Positions 1 to 5,859 of a DNA stretch of 8,180 bases are shown here, piece by piece. The notes under the pieces were generated by a model that did not search any database, was not told the origin of the DNA, and saw only the letters and a list, made by a program, of their open reading frames with translations. Position numbers and translations under genes: made by a program. The DNA lies in contig JBDUCV010000087.1 of assembly GCA_040003255.1 (NCBI GenBank), positions 1 through 8,180 on the forward strand, in the 5' to 3' direction. Numbering within the stretch: position 1 is the stretch's first letter; the number at the start of each line of letters is the position of its first letter. This DNA is from JBDUCV01 sp040003255 (lineage in GTDB: Bacteria > Actinomycetota > Actinomycetes > Mycobacteriales > Jatrophihabitantaceae).

Positions 1-1
1 G

Positions 2-82
2 CTAGACCTGGTCGAGACCAGGACGTTCGGCTCGCGCGTGATCTACGAGCGCTACCGGCGCGCCCGCGATGAGTCGGACTGA
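2..82 (+). CDS. 3' end of an unidentified gene (partial)
   Basis: Frame 2 is open from the window edge and ends in TGA at 80-82, giving 26 residues rich in charged and aromatic residues (…SRVIYERYRRARDESD). Its last codons overlap the ATG at 69 of the SRPBCC-type gene that follows, in the tightly packed style of co-transcribed bacterial genes, and this is the main support for it being a real C-terminus. The rest of the protein lies outside the window and I do not recognise a family from this tail. The same bases also fall in a minus-strand open frame, which I regard as a shadow. Confidence 0.45.
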   Translation, partial: LDLVETRTFGSRVIYERYRRARDESD

Positions 83-428
83 CACCGCCGTCCGAGTCAT
101 CAGCGCCTCGCCGGACCGGGTATTCGCCGCGCTGACCGACTCCGACGCGCTTGCCGTGTGGCTACCGCCCGACGGATGACCGGCCGGTTCGAGCACTTCG
201 ATGCGCGTCTCGGCGGGTCCTACCGACTGGTCCTGGCGTACGCGGACGCGTCGGCCGCGCGGGAAGTCCGCCTCCGACGTGGTCGACGCCAGGGGAGGTC
301 ACCCCGTCGACGCCCGATCACGCGTCGACATCAGGGCCGACGATGTGCCCGACGGGATCAACGCTGCAGATCACGCGGCGGAATTGTCGTCCTCGCTGGA
401 CAATCTCGCCGCTTCCGTTGAACGCTGA
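69..428 (+). pseudogene. Decayed SRPBCC / AHSA1-like (START-fold) protein gene
   Basis: The ATG at 69 starts a typical SRPBCC (activator of Hsp90 ATPase homologue 1-like) N-terminus: ISASPDRVFAALTDSDALA followed by VWLPPDG. The frame stops at TGA 177-179. The expected continuation MTGRFEHFDARLGGSYRLVL is present in another frame from 176, so one base is missing between the Gly and Met codons. Near 256-266 the frame shifts again (into …GKSASDVVDA). The family-like C-terminus VDIRADDVPDGINAADHAAE and onward ends at TGA 426-428. Between 'DVVDA' and 'VDIRADD' about 30-40 residues of the usual roughly 150-residue domain are missing; this estimate is from memory of the family. Three GTCGAC copies (282-287, 306-311, 324-329) mark the shortened stretch. 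Two frameshifts plus a deletion make a functional product very unlikely. Intact relatives are small lipid/ligand-binding-fold proteins of mostly unknown role. Confidence 0.75.
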
Positions 429-455
429 GCGCAGGCTTCCTCGCAGCACGGTGCT

Positions 456-489
456 CGTCGCTACGGCGACCATTCGTGTCGTAGCGACG
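456..489. terminator. Hairpin between convergent genes, probable bidirectional terminator
   Basis: CGTCGCTACG at 456-465 is a perfect inverted match to CGTAGCGACG at 480-489, a 10-bp stem around a 14-base loop. It lies 27 bases after the stop of the plus-strand SRPBCC pseudogene and 9 bases beyond the TAA (499-501) of the minus-strand secreted-protein gene. No run of T follows on either strand, so it resembles the U-tract-poor hairpins often placed at gene ends in GC-rich actinobacteria. Position and symmetry support a terminator; activity is inferred. Confidence 0.5.
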
Positions 490-498
490 GAGGGTCGG

Positions 499-1059
499 TT
501 ACTGCTGGATGTAGACGTTCTCGCCGCTCTCCGGCACGCTCTTGTTGAAGTTGATCACGTCCTTGACGTTGACCCGGACGCCCTCGACGGCCGCAGCCGG
601 CGGGTTGCCCAGGGCGCACTCGACGGTGAGCGTCGCGGGCAGATGCAGGTTCGGGTTCGCGTCCGGCGTGGCAAGGATCGACAGCATCAACTTGCCGCCG
701 AAGAACGAGGCAGGCGCTCCCTGCGGCGTCGCGTCGCCGTAGGACTGGAAGCTGATCAGCCCTGTCGTGGTGAACGTTCCGGTGATCGTCTGCCCGGTCG
801 CCGCGACGTGATGGGCGAAGGTGCCGCCACCGGTTGCGGTGCGGGCGACGGTGTCGAATGTTCCGGTGGCAACAATCGTGACCACGTCGCCGTTGGTGGC
901 GACCGCCTGGTTGCCGGCGGGGGCCCCCAGACTCTAAACCAGTGCGTCGCCGACGTGGTACTCGAACGAACCTTTCACGGTGTGCGCGCTCGCCGTCCCT
1001 GCCATCAGAGACAGCATCAGCAGCGGCATTGTGAGCAAGAGTGCGATAGCTCTGCGCAT
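499..1059 (-). pseudogene. Secreted protein of unknown function, interrupted by an in-frame TAG
   Basis: Reading down from ATG at 1059 gives a clear Sec signal peptide: MRRAIALLLTMPLLMLSLMA then GTASA, with probable cleavage before His26. A strong ribosome site, GGGAGGG, lies 6 bases upstream (complement of 1066-1072). After VKGSFEYHVGDALV, codon 42 is TAG (934-936). The same frame then continues without a break for 144 codons to TAA at 499-501. The downstream part is Thr/Gly-rich and probably beta-structured (VATGTFDTVARTATGGGTF), ending in NVYIQQ. The signal peptide, mature start and remaining body lie in one frame, so this looks like one 186-codon gene with a single nonsense change. A shorter product could start at ATG 885, but it would lack the signal peptide and I see no matching ribosome site. 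Amber read-through or a sequencing error are alternatives. I do not recognise the family. Confidence 0.6.
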
Positions 1060-1249
1060 GGCGTTCCCTCCCTTTTCCACGGGTCGATCAAGGGCGCCGG
1101 CCGACTGATGTCGGCTGTCTGACTACTATCCGCCGCACGGCTGGCGTCGACAATGGCCGTTCGAACTAGCGCTGCCCAGCGAGTCGCCCGAACCAGGTCA
1201 ATCCCGAATAGTCCGGCGGTCGGGTCCGCAGCGGTCCATCACCCGGGCA

Positions 1250-1270
1250 TCAGCAGGGGTCCGCTGCTGA
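1250..1270 (-). terminator. Small hairpin downstream of the oxidoreductase gene
   Basis: TCAGCAG at 1250-1256 pairs with CTGCTGA at 1264-1270, a 7-bp stem with a 7-base loop. It sits 25 bases past the TAG (1296-1298) of the minus-strand oxidoreductase gene. No T tract follows. The rest of 1060-1295 holds no convincing gene; it must contain the promoter of the secreted-protein gene, but I see no clear -10/-35 pair. Confidence 0.35.
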
Positions 1271-1295
1271 CCGTCGACCGTGCCGTCCTGGGTGG

Positions 1296-2243
1296 CTAGG
1301 GGATGAGGCTGATCTTTCCGGTGGAGTGCCCGGTCATGATCATGCGGTGCGCCTCTGCCGCGTCTGCGAGCGGGAACGTCTGGCTGACGATGACCCGCAG
1401 CGTGCCCTGCTCCGCCAGCCGCAACAGTTCCAGCCGCGCGGCATCGCGGATGTCCGTGCCGGCATCGCCGCCGGGCCCGGCGCCGAGAACCTTGATACCG
1501 GCCTGCGGCCCGCGCTGAAAGCCGGCGATGGTGGCGATCCGGCCGCGGTCGGCGACAAGCTCCAGCGAGACGTCGATCGCTTCGTCAGTGCCGACAAGGT
1601 CCAGGGCGGCGTCGACACCATCGGCTGCCAGGGCACGGACCCGCTCGGCGAGTCCGTCTCCGTAGGCCACCGGCTCGGCGCCGAGTTCGCGCAGCAAGTC
1701 GTGCCGCGCCGGGCTCGCGGTAGCGATGACCCGCGCGCCGCGGGCGGCAGCCAGCTGCACCGCCATCACCCCCACCCCGCCCGACCCGCCGTGGATCAGC
1801 ACCGTGTCCCCTTGGCGCACGCCCGTCGCGGTCAGCAGGTGGACCGCCGTCGCGCCGGTGAGCATCAGGCCCGCAGCCTGTGCCCAGTCCAACTGCGGCG
1901 GCTTCGGCAAAACCGATGAGGCCGGCACGACCAGCTCCTCGGCGTAGCCGCCGGACACCGGAAAGACGATCACCTCATCGTCCACCTGGACCGGGCCCGC
2001 GGGGCCGACAGCATCCGGGCCGACCGCGATCACAATCCCGGCCGCCTCGTAGCCGAGCCGCATCGGCAACTTCGCCGGGTCGGCACCGAACGCGCCGCTG
2101 TACATCTTGTAGTCAATGGGATTGACGCCTGCCGCGCGCACTCCGAGGCGAATCTCACCCGAACCGGGCGCGGTCGTGTCCTCGTCGACAATAGACAGAA
2201 CCTCTGGGCCACCGAACGCGGTGGCAATCACGACGGACGGCAT
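1296..2243 (-). CDS. Zinc-less MDR NADPH:quinone oxidoreductase-like protein
   Basis: This is a cytosolic medium-chain dehydrogenase/reductase of the quinone oxidoreductase (zeta-crystallin-like) branch. Such enzymes reduce quinones or activated alkenes with NAD(P)H; the substrate here is unknown. The chosen ATG (2243) gives 315 residues, the usual length, beginning MPSVVIATAFGGPEVLSIVD. GAGG lies about 5 bases upstream, whereas the frame's farther start at 2285 adds only an unfamily-like 14-residue leader. Visible features are the GroES-like N-domain with NPIDYKMYSG (41-50) and LGYEAAGIV (63-71), the nucleotide-binding loop IHGGSGGVGVMAVQLAAARG (150-169), TASPARHDLLRELGAE (175-190), and the C-terminal GHSTGKISLIP (305-315). 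The structural and catalytic zinc Cys clusters of alcohol dehydrogenases are absent, as expected for this branch. It appears monocistronic and intact, unlike both neighbours. Confidence 0.9.
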   Translation of the reverse strand: MPSVVIATAFGGPEVLSIVDEDTTAPGSGEIRLGVRAAGVNPIDYKMYSGAFGADPAKLPMRLGYEAAGIVIAVGPDAVGPAGPVQVDDEVIVFPVSGGYAEELVVPASSVLPKPPQLDWAQAAGLMLTGATAVHLLTATGVRQGDTVLIHGGSGGVGVMAVQLAAARGARVIATASPARHDLLRELGAEPVAYGDGLAERVRALAADGVDAALDLVGTDEAIDVSLELVADRGRIATIAGFQRGPQAGIKVLGAGPGGDAGTDIRDAARLELLRLAEQGTLRVIVSQTFPLADAAEAHRMIMTGHSTGKISLIP

Positions 2244-2336
2244 GCTGGCCTCAACTGCCCACCAACCGCAAATCATTCCCCGCATCGCGTTCGGCGGCCG
2301 AAGCGAGGGACAACCCGCGCCGCCGGCGTGGCGGCG

Positions 2337-2489
2337 ATGATCGTGCTCGCCATGAGCTTCAGCGCGATCTCGAGCTATGCGCGGGCCGTGATCTACCGCT
2401 ACGCAACGGGCCGGCCCACACCCGGCGTCGACCCGCAGCTCTTCGCTGGAGTGTTCCGCCAGAAGCGCTCACGCCGCCGCCTCGCCTGA
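2337..2489 (+). pseudogene. C-terminal tail of a membrane protein (gene remnant)
   Basis: Fifty codons from ATG 2337 to TGA 2487-2489 encode one hydrophobic stretch (MIVLAMSFSAISSYARAV) followed by IYRYATGRPTPGVDP and QLFAGVFRQKRSRRRLA. The pattern 'last transmembrane helix, (L/I)YRYATG.P.PG.D..L..(A/V)F, basic tail' recalls, from memory, the C-terminus of multi-pass actinobacterial membrane proteins of the DUF6159 type. A few coding-looking codons precede the ATG (AAGVAA), then the frame loses coding character near 2290-2320, close to the start of the divergent oxidoreductase gene. No ribosome site is evident. I read it as the 3' end of a gene whose body was lost. A genuine 50-residue single-pass protein is the alternative. 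Confidence 0.4.
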
Positions 2490-2499
2490 GATTGCTCAG
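2486..2499. terminator. Short hairpin between convergent ends
   Basis: CTGAG (2486-2490), ATTG loop, CTCAG (2495-2499). It overlaps the stop of the membrane-protein remnant and lies 14 bases beyond the TAA of the minus-strand cupredoxin gene (2514-2516). A second hairpin, GAGACC (2518-2523) with GGTCTC (2529-2534), sits in the last codons of the cupredoxin gene. Both are short and no T run follows, so a terminator role is only suggested by position. Confidence 0.3.
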
Positions 2500-2513
2500 C
2501 GACTCGTTCAGCG

Positions 2514-2921
2514 TTATGAGACCTGCAGGGTCTCGTCCATGCCCCTGTCCTTGTGGCTATCGACCGAGCAATATGCCTCGTAAGTGCCCTTCTGCAGGGT
2601 GACGGTGAGTTCGCCTGAGGTGCCAGGGGTCAGTGTGCTCGTCGCCTTGTCGCTCACGCCTGGGCCGTCAAGGGTGAGGTTGTGGGGGGACTTGCCGCTG
2701 TTCGTGACCTTGAATGTATAGGTGCCGGCCGTCAAGATCTTCGACGACAGGGCGATCGTGAAGTCCAATTCGGTAACGGTCACCGGTTTTCCGGAGGCCG
2801 AGGCCGAGGCCGCCTCTGTCGCCGCTCCCGTTGCCGCCGGCGTGGACTTGCTGCTTCCGCTGCTGCAGCTTGCTATTAGCAGGCCCGAGCAAGTGACGGT
2901 TAACGTGCGGCGGATATGCAC
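2514..2921 (-). CDS. Cupredoxin-domain lipoprotein (type-1 copper)
   Basis: This is a 135-residue exported lipoprotein, probably a small blue-copper electron carrier or copper-binding protein on the outer face of the membrane. The start is GTG at 2921, preceded by GGAGG 7 bases upstream (complement of 2929-2933). The N-terminus has two Arg, a hydrophobic segment and the lipobox LLIASC, with Cys19 as the lipidation residue. A low-complexity Ser/Ala/Thr linker (20-45) follows, then a cupredoxin domain (about 47-135). A complete type-1 copper ligand set is visible: His80 in SGKSPHNLTL, then Cys118, His123 and Met128 in YCSVDSHKDRGM (C-x4-H-x4-M, as in azurin/plastocyanin-like sites). The partner is unknown; no oxidase or copper chaperone gene is in the window. 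The gene is intact and stands alone between two gene remnants. Confidence 0.88.
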   Translation of the reverse strand: MHIRRTLTVTCSGLLIASCSSGSSKSTPAATGAATEAASASASGKPVTVTELDFTIALSSKILTAGTYTFKVTNSGKSPHNLTLDGPGVSDKATSTLTPGTSGELTVTLQKGTYEAYCSVDSHKDRGMDETLQVS

Positions 2922-2928
2922 CGGGATA

Positions 2929-2933
2929 CCTCC
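2929..2933 (-). promoter_or_regulatory. Ribosome binding site fixing a GTG start
   Basis: CCTCC on the plus strand reads GGAGG on the minus strand, 7 bases before the GTG at 2921. It supports GTG rather than an internal ATG as the start of the cupredoxin lipoprotein, and that start also preserves the full signal peptide. Confidence 0.7.
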
Positions 2934-2992
2934 GAGCAGACGGGAACTGTCCTCTACGAGAACACGAACCCGTCGCCGGATCGGTTCACCTG

Positions 2993-3220
2993 ATGTGCCG
3001 CCGTGTGCGCCGCTACGCCGACGACGGTCAGCTTGACCTCGTGGTCGAGGTGCCGGCCAGCCGAGTGACGGCCTGCACCCTCGGCGGGGAAAACCTTGAT
3101 CAGCTGTTTATCACTACCTCGCGGCTGCGGTTGGCCGATGGCGCCGAGCCACTTGCCGGCGCCGTATTCAGTTGCCCCGTCGCGGTCTCCGGCTTACCAG
3201 TGCGTCCATACCTAGGCTGA
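2993..3220 (+). pseudogene. C-terminal remnant of SMP-30/gluconolactonase/LRE family
   Basis: From about 3014 the frame reads RRYADDGQLDLVVEVPASRV, then TACTLGGENLDQLFITTSR, then LADGAEPLAGAVFSCPVAVSG, ending LPVRPYLG with TGA at 3218-3220. 'VTAC.(L/F)GG..LD.L(F/Y)ITTSR' followed by 'AGA(V/L)F' and 'G.P..P(Y/F).G' is the characteristic C-terminus of SMP-30/regucalcin-like six-bladed propeller lactonases, normally about 280-300 residues. Only the last 70 or so residues are present, so the metal site and most blades are missing. The ATG at 2993 has no ribosome site and its first codons (MCRRV) are not family-like. It is almost certainly a 3' fragment. Bases 2922-3272 otherwise hold only the cupredoxin gene's leader and the sigma-factor gene's promoter region. 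Confidence 0.6.
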
Positions 3221-3261
3221 GCTCTTGCCACATATCCCGGGTGATGCTGTGTCATCTAGGT

Positions 3262-3267
3262 AGGAGG
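3262..3267 (+). promoter_or_regulatory. Ribosome binding site (AGGAGG) for a GTG start
   Basis: AGGAGG lies 5 bases before the GTG at 3273 and sets the start of the sigma-factor gene. The 41 bases between the SMP-30 remnant's stop and this site should contain the promoter. A TTGCCA at 3225-3230 is present but no convincing -10 follows at 16-18 bases, so I do not call a promoter. Confidence 0.7.
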
Positions 3268-3272
3268 TCGAC

Positions 3273-3797
3273 GTGGGCGATGCTGAGTTTTCGGCGTTCG
3301 TGCGTGCCCACACCTCCGGGCTGCTCAAGTCGGCCTTTCTGCTGACCAGGGATGTGACGGCAGCAGAAGACCTGGTGCAAGACACCTTCGTCCGGCTGCA
3401 ACCAAAGTGGTCGCGAGTCGCTGGGGCCGCCATGCCGCTCGCCTACGTGCGGCGATCGATGCTGAACAACTTTCTGAATTCCACCCGTAGCAAAGCCAGC
3501 CAGGAGCGGCCGGTCGCAGCGATCCCCGAGCTGGCCGACGAGGGCGACCTCGCCGGACGGGTAACCGACCGGGTGTTGGTGGCTGGGCTGCTCGATTCGC
3601 TGCCACCCCGGCAGCGCGCCGTGCTTGTGCTGCGGTTCTTTCACGATCTCGGTGACGAGCAGGTCGCCGCGGAGGTGGGTTGTAGGCAGGCGACGGTGCG
3701 CAGCATCGTCGGCCGGGGCCTAGCCGCGTTGCGGGCCGAGATCGAACGAGGCTCGCGCCCACCGGCCAACGTGCAGAGAAACGGATCTTCGTCATGA
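3273..3797 (+). CDS. ECF RNA polymerase sigma factor, SigE family
   Basis: This 174-residue alternative sigma factor directs RNA polymerase to a small set of promoters. Region 2 is visible at residues 5-70: FSAFVRAHTSGLLKSAFLLT, then the polymerase-binding motif AAEDLVQDTFVRL (30-42) and W46. A short linker (71-100) is followed by region 4: LLDSLPPRQRAVLVLRFFHD (106-125), LGDEQVAAEVGC (126-137) and the recognition helix QATVRSIVGRGLAAL (139-153). The form is that of the actinomycete SigE-type subfamily (about 165-180 residues). The SnoaL-like C-terminal domain of other ECF groups is absent. The GTG start is fixed by AGGAGG 5 bases upstream. Its TGA overlaps the ATG of the next gene by 4 bases (3794-3797), so the two are almost certainly co-translated, the usual arrangement of a sigma factor with its regulator. 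Target genes cannot be told from the window. Confidence 0.93.
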   Translation: MGDAEFSAFVRAHTSGLLKSAFLLTRDVTAAEDLVQDTFVRLQPKWSRVAGAAMPLAYVRRSMLNNFLNSTRSKASQERPVAAIPELADEGDLAGRVTDRVLVAGLLDSLPPRQRAVLVLRFFHDLGDEQVAAEVGCRQATVRSIVGRGLAALRAEIERGSRPPANVQRNGSSS

Positions 3798-5173
3798 GCA
3801 ATGAGCCGGAACTGATTAGCGTCATGCGACGTGGGATGACCGCGGCAGCCGACCGGGCTCCAGACGGATCGGTGCTGGCGGAACGAATTGTCGCCGAAAC
3901 GGAGCTCTTTCCGGTCAGACAATTGCCCGCGAGGCGACGGGCGCATGGCTGGCCGCTGGCCGCACTCGCGGCGATGACGGTCGCTGCAGTCGCCGCCGGT
4001 GGGCTGGTTGGCAGCCGATTGCTGCTGCCAGATAAGCACCGGTCGGACAACGCCCCGACGTCGATTGGCACTCCCTCGCTGGGCTTGGGCGCAGGGCCAG
4101 CCGGCGGCGCAGTACCGGCCGGGTTCCGGCCGGTCGACGTGAGCTTCATCAACCGTGCCGAGGGCTGGGCACTCGGTTCGGTGCCCTGCGGGTCCGAGCG
4201 CTGCACCCAGCTCGTTCGAACCCGCGATGGCGGCACGACGTGGGTGAGCATCCCGGCGCCCCCGCTTGCCCTGCAAGGAGACATCATGATCGATCCGGTG
4301 CTGGCCGGCTGCAACCCGGTTGTGTGCGTCAGCCGCCTCCGTTTCGCCACCTCTCGGATCGGCTACCTCTTCACCGGCTGGCAGTTGTTCATGACCGTCG
4401 ACGGCGGAGCGAGCTGGCAGCTGCAGGCGGAGGGCGGCGCGGCTGATCTGGCCATCGCGGACGGCACGGCGTGGTGGCTAAGTAATCCTTCGTCTGAGCG
4501 ATGCGAAGCGAGCTGTCATATCAGGCTGCGGTCCGCTCGCCTGGGCTCGACGGATTGGCGAGACATTCCGCTGCCGGCCGAAGCATCATCTGGCACCGGC
4601 GTCGAGCTGTCGCGGGCGAGTCATACCGCCACGCTCGTGATCTACGGTGCTGGAGGCGCAGCTGGCGCAGGGCAAGAAGGGCCGGCGAAACGTTCGACGT
4701 TGGTCGTCTCGACCGATGACGGCGCGAACTGGACAGTGCGCGGTGAACCCTGCCCGAACGTGGGAGGCGGAGCCGACAGCCTGGCGCCGCGGGTTGCACC
4801 CGATGCGTCGATGACCCTGCTCTGCCGGCCTCACACCGGCGAGGGTGCCGGCCAGTTCACGATCACCTCTACCGATGGCGGCGCCAGCTTCGTCGGGTCC
4901 GCACCGCTACCCGGCCCGGGCGGGTATGTCGTCAGCGCGGCGTCATCCTCGGTGGTGTTCACGGCAACCGATCGGCTCTACCGCAGCGCCGATCATGGAC
5001 GGAGCTGGCAGCCAGTGTCCCTCGGTGGCGCGTCCGCAGACCGAGCTTTCTCGGTGCAGTTCCAGACGACGACGACCGGGCAAGTGCTCGTCCAGGACGC
5101 CCACGGCGTCTCACCGACGATCTGGACCACGACGGACGCCGGCGCGACCTGGACCAGCCACACGTTCCGCTAG
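3794..5173 (+). CDS. Membrane-anchored Asp-box (BNR-like) repeat protein, candidate sigma-factor regulator
   Basis: This 459-residue protein has three parts. Residues 1-50 are a charged, probably cytoplasmic N-terminus (ELISVMRRGMTAAADRAPDG). A single transmembrane helix at about 53-78 (WPLAALAAMTVAAVAAGGLV) follows a basic ARRRAHG stretch, giving an N-in topology. The remaining 380 or so residues would be extracytoplasmic. They carry six Asp-box motifs (S/T-x-D-x-G-x-x-W/F): TRDGGTTW (143), TVDGGASW (201), STDDGANW (306), STDGGASF (359), SADHGRSW (398) and TTDAGATW (446). This predicts a beta-propeller like the sialidase/HCF136-type folds. Paired cysteines (132/137, 173/178, 237/241, and perhaps 320/344) could form disulfides. 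Its 4-base overlap with the ECF sigma gene suggests that it controls that sigma factor through the N-terminal tail. The HxxxCxxC zinc anti-sigma motif is absent, so this role is inferred from context. Sialidase catalytic residues are not evident. Confidence 0.85.
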   Translation: MSNEPELISVMRRGMTAAADRAPDGSVLAERIVAETELFPVRQLPARRRAHGWPLAALAAMTVAAVAAGGLVGSRLLLPDKHRSDNAPTSIGTPSLGLGAGPAGGAVPAGFRPVDVSFINRAEGWALGSVPCGSERCTQLVRTRDGGTTWVSIPAPPLALQGDIMIDPVLAGCNPVVCVSRLRFATSRIGYLFTGWQLFMTVDGGASWQLQAEGGAADLAIADGTAWWLSNPSSERCEASCHIRLRSARLGSTDWRDIPLPAEASSGTGVELSRASHTATLVIYGAGGAAGAGQEGPAKRSTLVVSTDDGANWTVRGEPCPNVGGGADSLAPRVAPDASMTLLCRPHTGEGAGQFTITSTDGGASFVGSAPLPGPGGYVVSAASSSVVFTATDRLYRSADHGRSWQPVSLGGASADRAFSVQFQTTTTGQVLVQDAHGVSPTIWTTTDAGATWTSHTFR

Positions 5174-5194
5174 CCGAGGATGGCGCGTCTGTGA

Positions 5195-5208
5195 CCGCCG
5201 GAAGGCGG
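5195..5208. terminator. Short GC hairpin between convergent genes
   Basis: CCGCC (5195-5199), GGAA tetraloop of the GNRA type, GGCGG (5204-5208). It lies 21 bases after the TAG of the Asp-box protein gene and 15 bases beyond the end of the minus-strand PPOX gene, the only structured element in this 50-base convergent gap. No T run follows. The terminator role is inferred from position. Confidence 0.4.
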
Positions 5209-5223
5209 AACGAGGTGAGTTGG

Positions 5224-5859
5224 CTATTCGCTGAAGCGGGCGGGCCCGCCAGGTGCCCATGGAGAAGGGGTGTCCTTGGCGCCGAAGTAGTCGCCGCCCT
5301 TTGCGCGCACATCATCGGTACCCCAGTCGATGGGAGCGTCTTTGCGCGGGAAGTGTTTACGGCAGTGGATGTAGCTGCACTCCAGGCGCAAGATGACCCA
5401 TCGTTCCGGCGGTCGTCCGGTGGTTGGTCGATAGGCTATATGTGGATACCTGTCGGCCATCACGGCTGTCTCGACGATGGTGGACTGGCCCCGTAGATGC
5501 AGGCCGATTCGCTCTTCAGCGTCGAGGAACATCAGATGTGTCCAGGGATTCTTGACCAGGTTGCCCAGCGTGGTTAGCACACCGTTGCCGCGCAATTCCG
5601 GCCAGCTGAGCGTTTGCGCGTCCAACACGGCGACGAACCCGGGTTCACCAAATCGCACCGACGCGTCGGGGTGCCCATCTGCGTCGGCGGTGGCGACGAT
5701 CATCTGCGTCTGACGGCCCAAAAACTCCACCATCCGAGGAGTCAGGGTGTCGAGCATCTGCTCTAGGTAGAACGTGTCGGCTCGAGGTTGGGTGCCATAT
5801 AGATCTTGCAACAGGTGCTCGCCGGCAGATCCAGGTTGCGGCGTCGAGTCGGTACCCAT
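5224..5859 (-). CDS. Pyridoxamine 5'-phosphate oxidase-fold (PPOX) flavoprotein
   Basis: This is a 211-residue protein of the PNPOx-like split-barrel superfamily, which binds FMN, F420 or heme; the reaction here is unknown. Supporting sequence: FLGRQTQMIVATADADGHPD (46-65), ASVRFGEPGFVAVLDAQTLS (66-85) and LGNLVKNPWTHLMFLDAEER (98-117), the strand order typical of the family. Then come LHLRGQSTIVE (120-130) and the tail ECSYIHCRKHFPR (160-172), recurrent in longer PPOX proteins annotated only as 'pyridoxamine 5'-phosphate oxidase family'. I chose ATG 5859 because a purine-rich GGGGG lies about 7 bases upstream. A farther start at 5916 would be TTG and adds 19 residues of poor quality. The gene is divergent from the globin-reductase gene across 162 bases, so the two may be co-controlled and act in related redox or nitrosative-stress chemistry (inference). 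Confidence 0.85.
   Translation of the reverse strand: MGTDSTPQPGSAGEHLLQDLYGTQPRADTFYLEQMLDTLTPRMVEFLGRQTQMIVATADADGHPDASVRFGEPGFVAVLDAQTLSWPELRGNGVLTTLGNLVKNPWTHLMFLDAEERIGLHLRGQSTIVETAVMADRYPHIAYRPTTGRPPERWVILRLECSYIHCRKHFPRKDAPIDWGTDDVRAKGGDYFGAKDTPSPWAPGGPARFSE

Noticed and set aside
170..182. Possible programmed frameshift or stop-start coupling (GGATGACC) in the SRPBCC gene
   Set aside because: A second frameshift and a missing segment further on show general decay, and no slippery sequence is present.
151..1122. Long plus-strand open frame of 323 codons
   Set aside because: Its product is Arg/Val-rich with no family resemblance and it lies antisense to the signal-peptide gene at 499-1059 and across the SRPBCC remnant. 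It is a GC-rich shadow.
3794..3945. Zinc-binding anti-sigma domain in the N-terminal tail of the Asp-box protein
   Set aside because: No cysteine is present in the first 130 residues, so the HxxxCxxC motif cannot exist there.
3325..4350. Minus-strand open frame of 341 codons
   Set aside because: It is antisense to the sigma factor and Asp-box protein genes, both strongly supported by motifs. Composition is Arg/Ala/Pro-rich as expected for a reverse-strand shadow.
5191..5496. Plus-strand open frame after the Asp-box gene
   Set aside because: It overlaps the well-supported PPOX gene on the other strand and has no ribosome site or family features.
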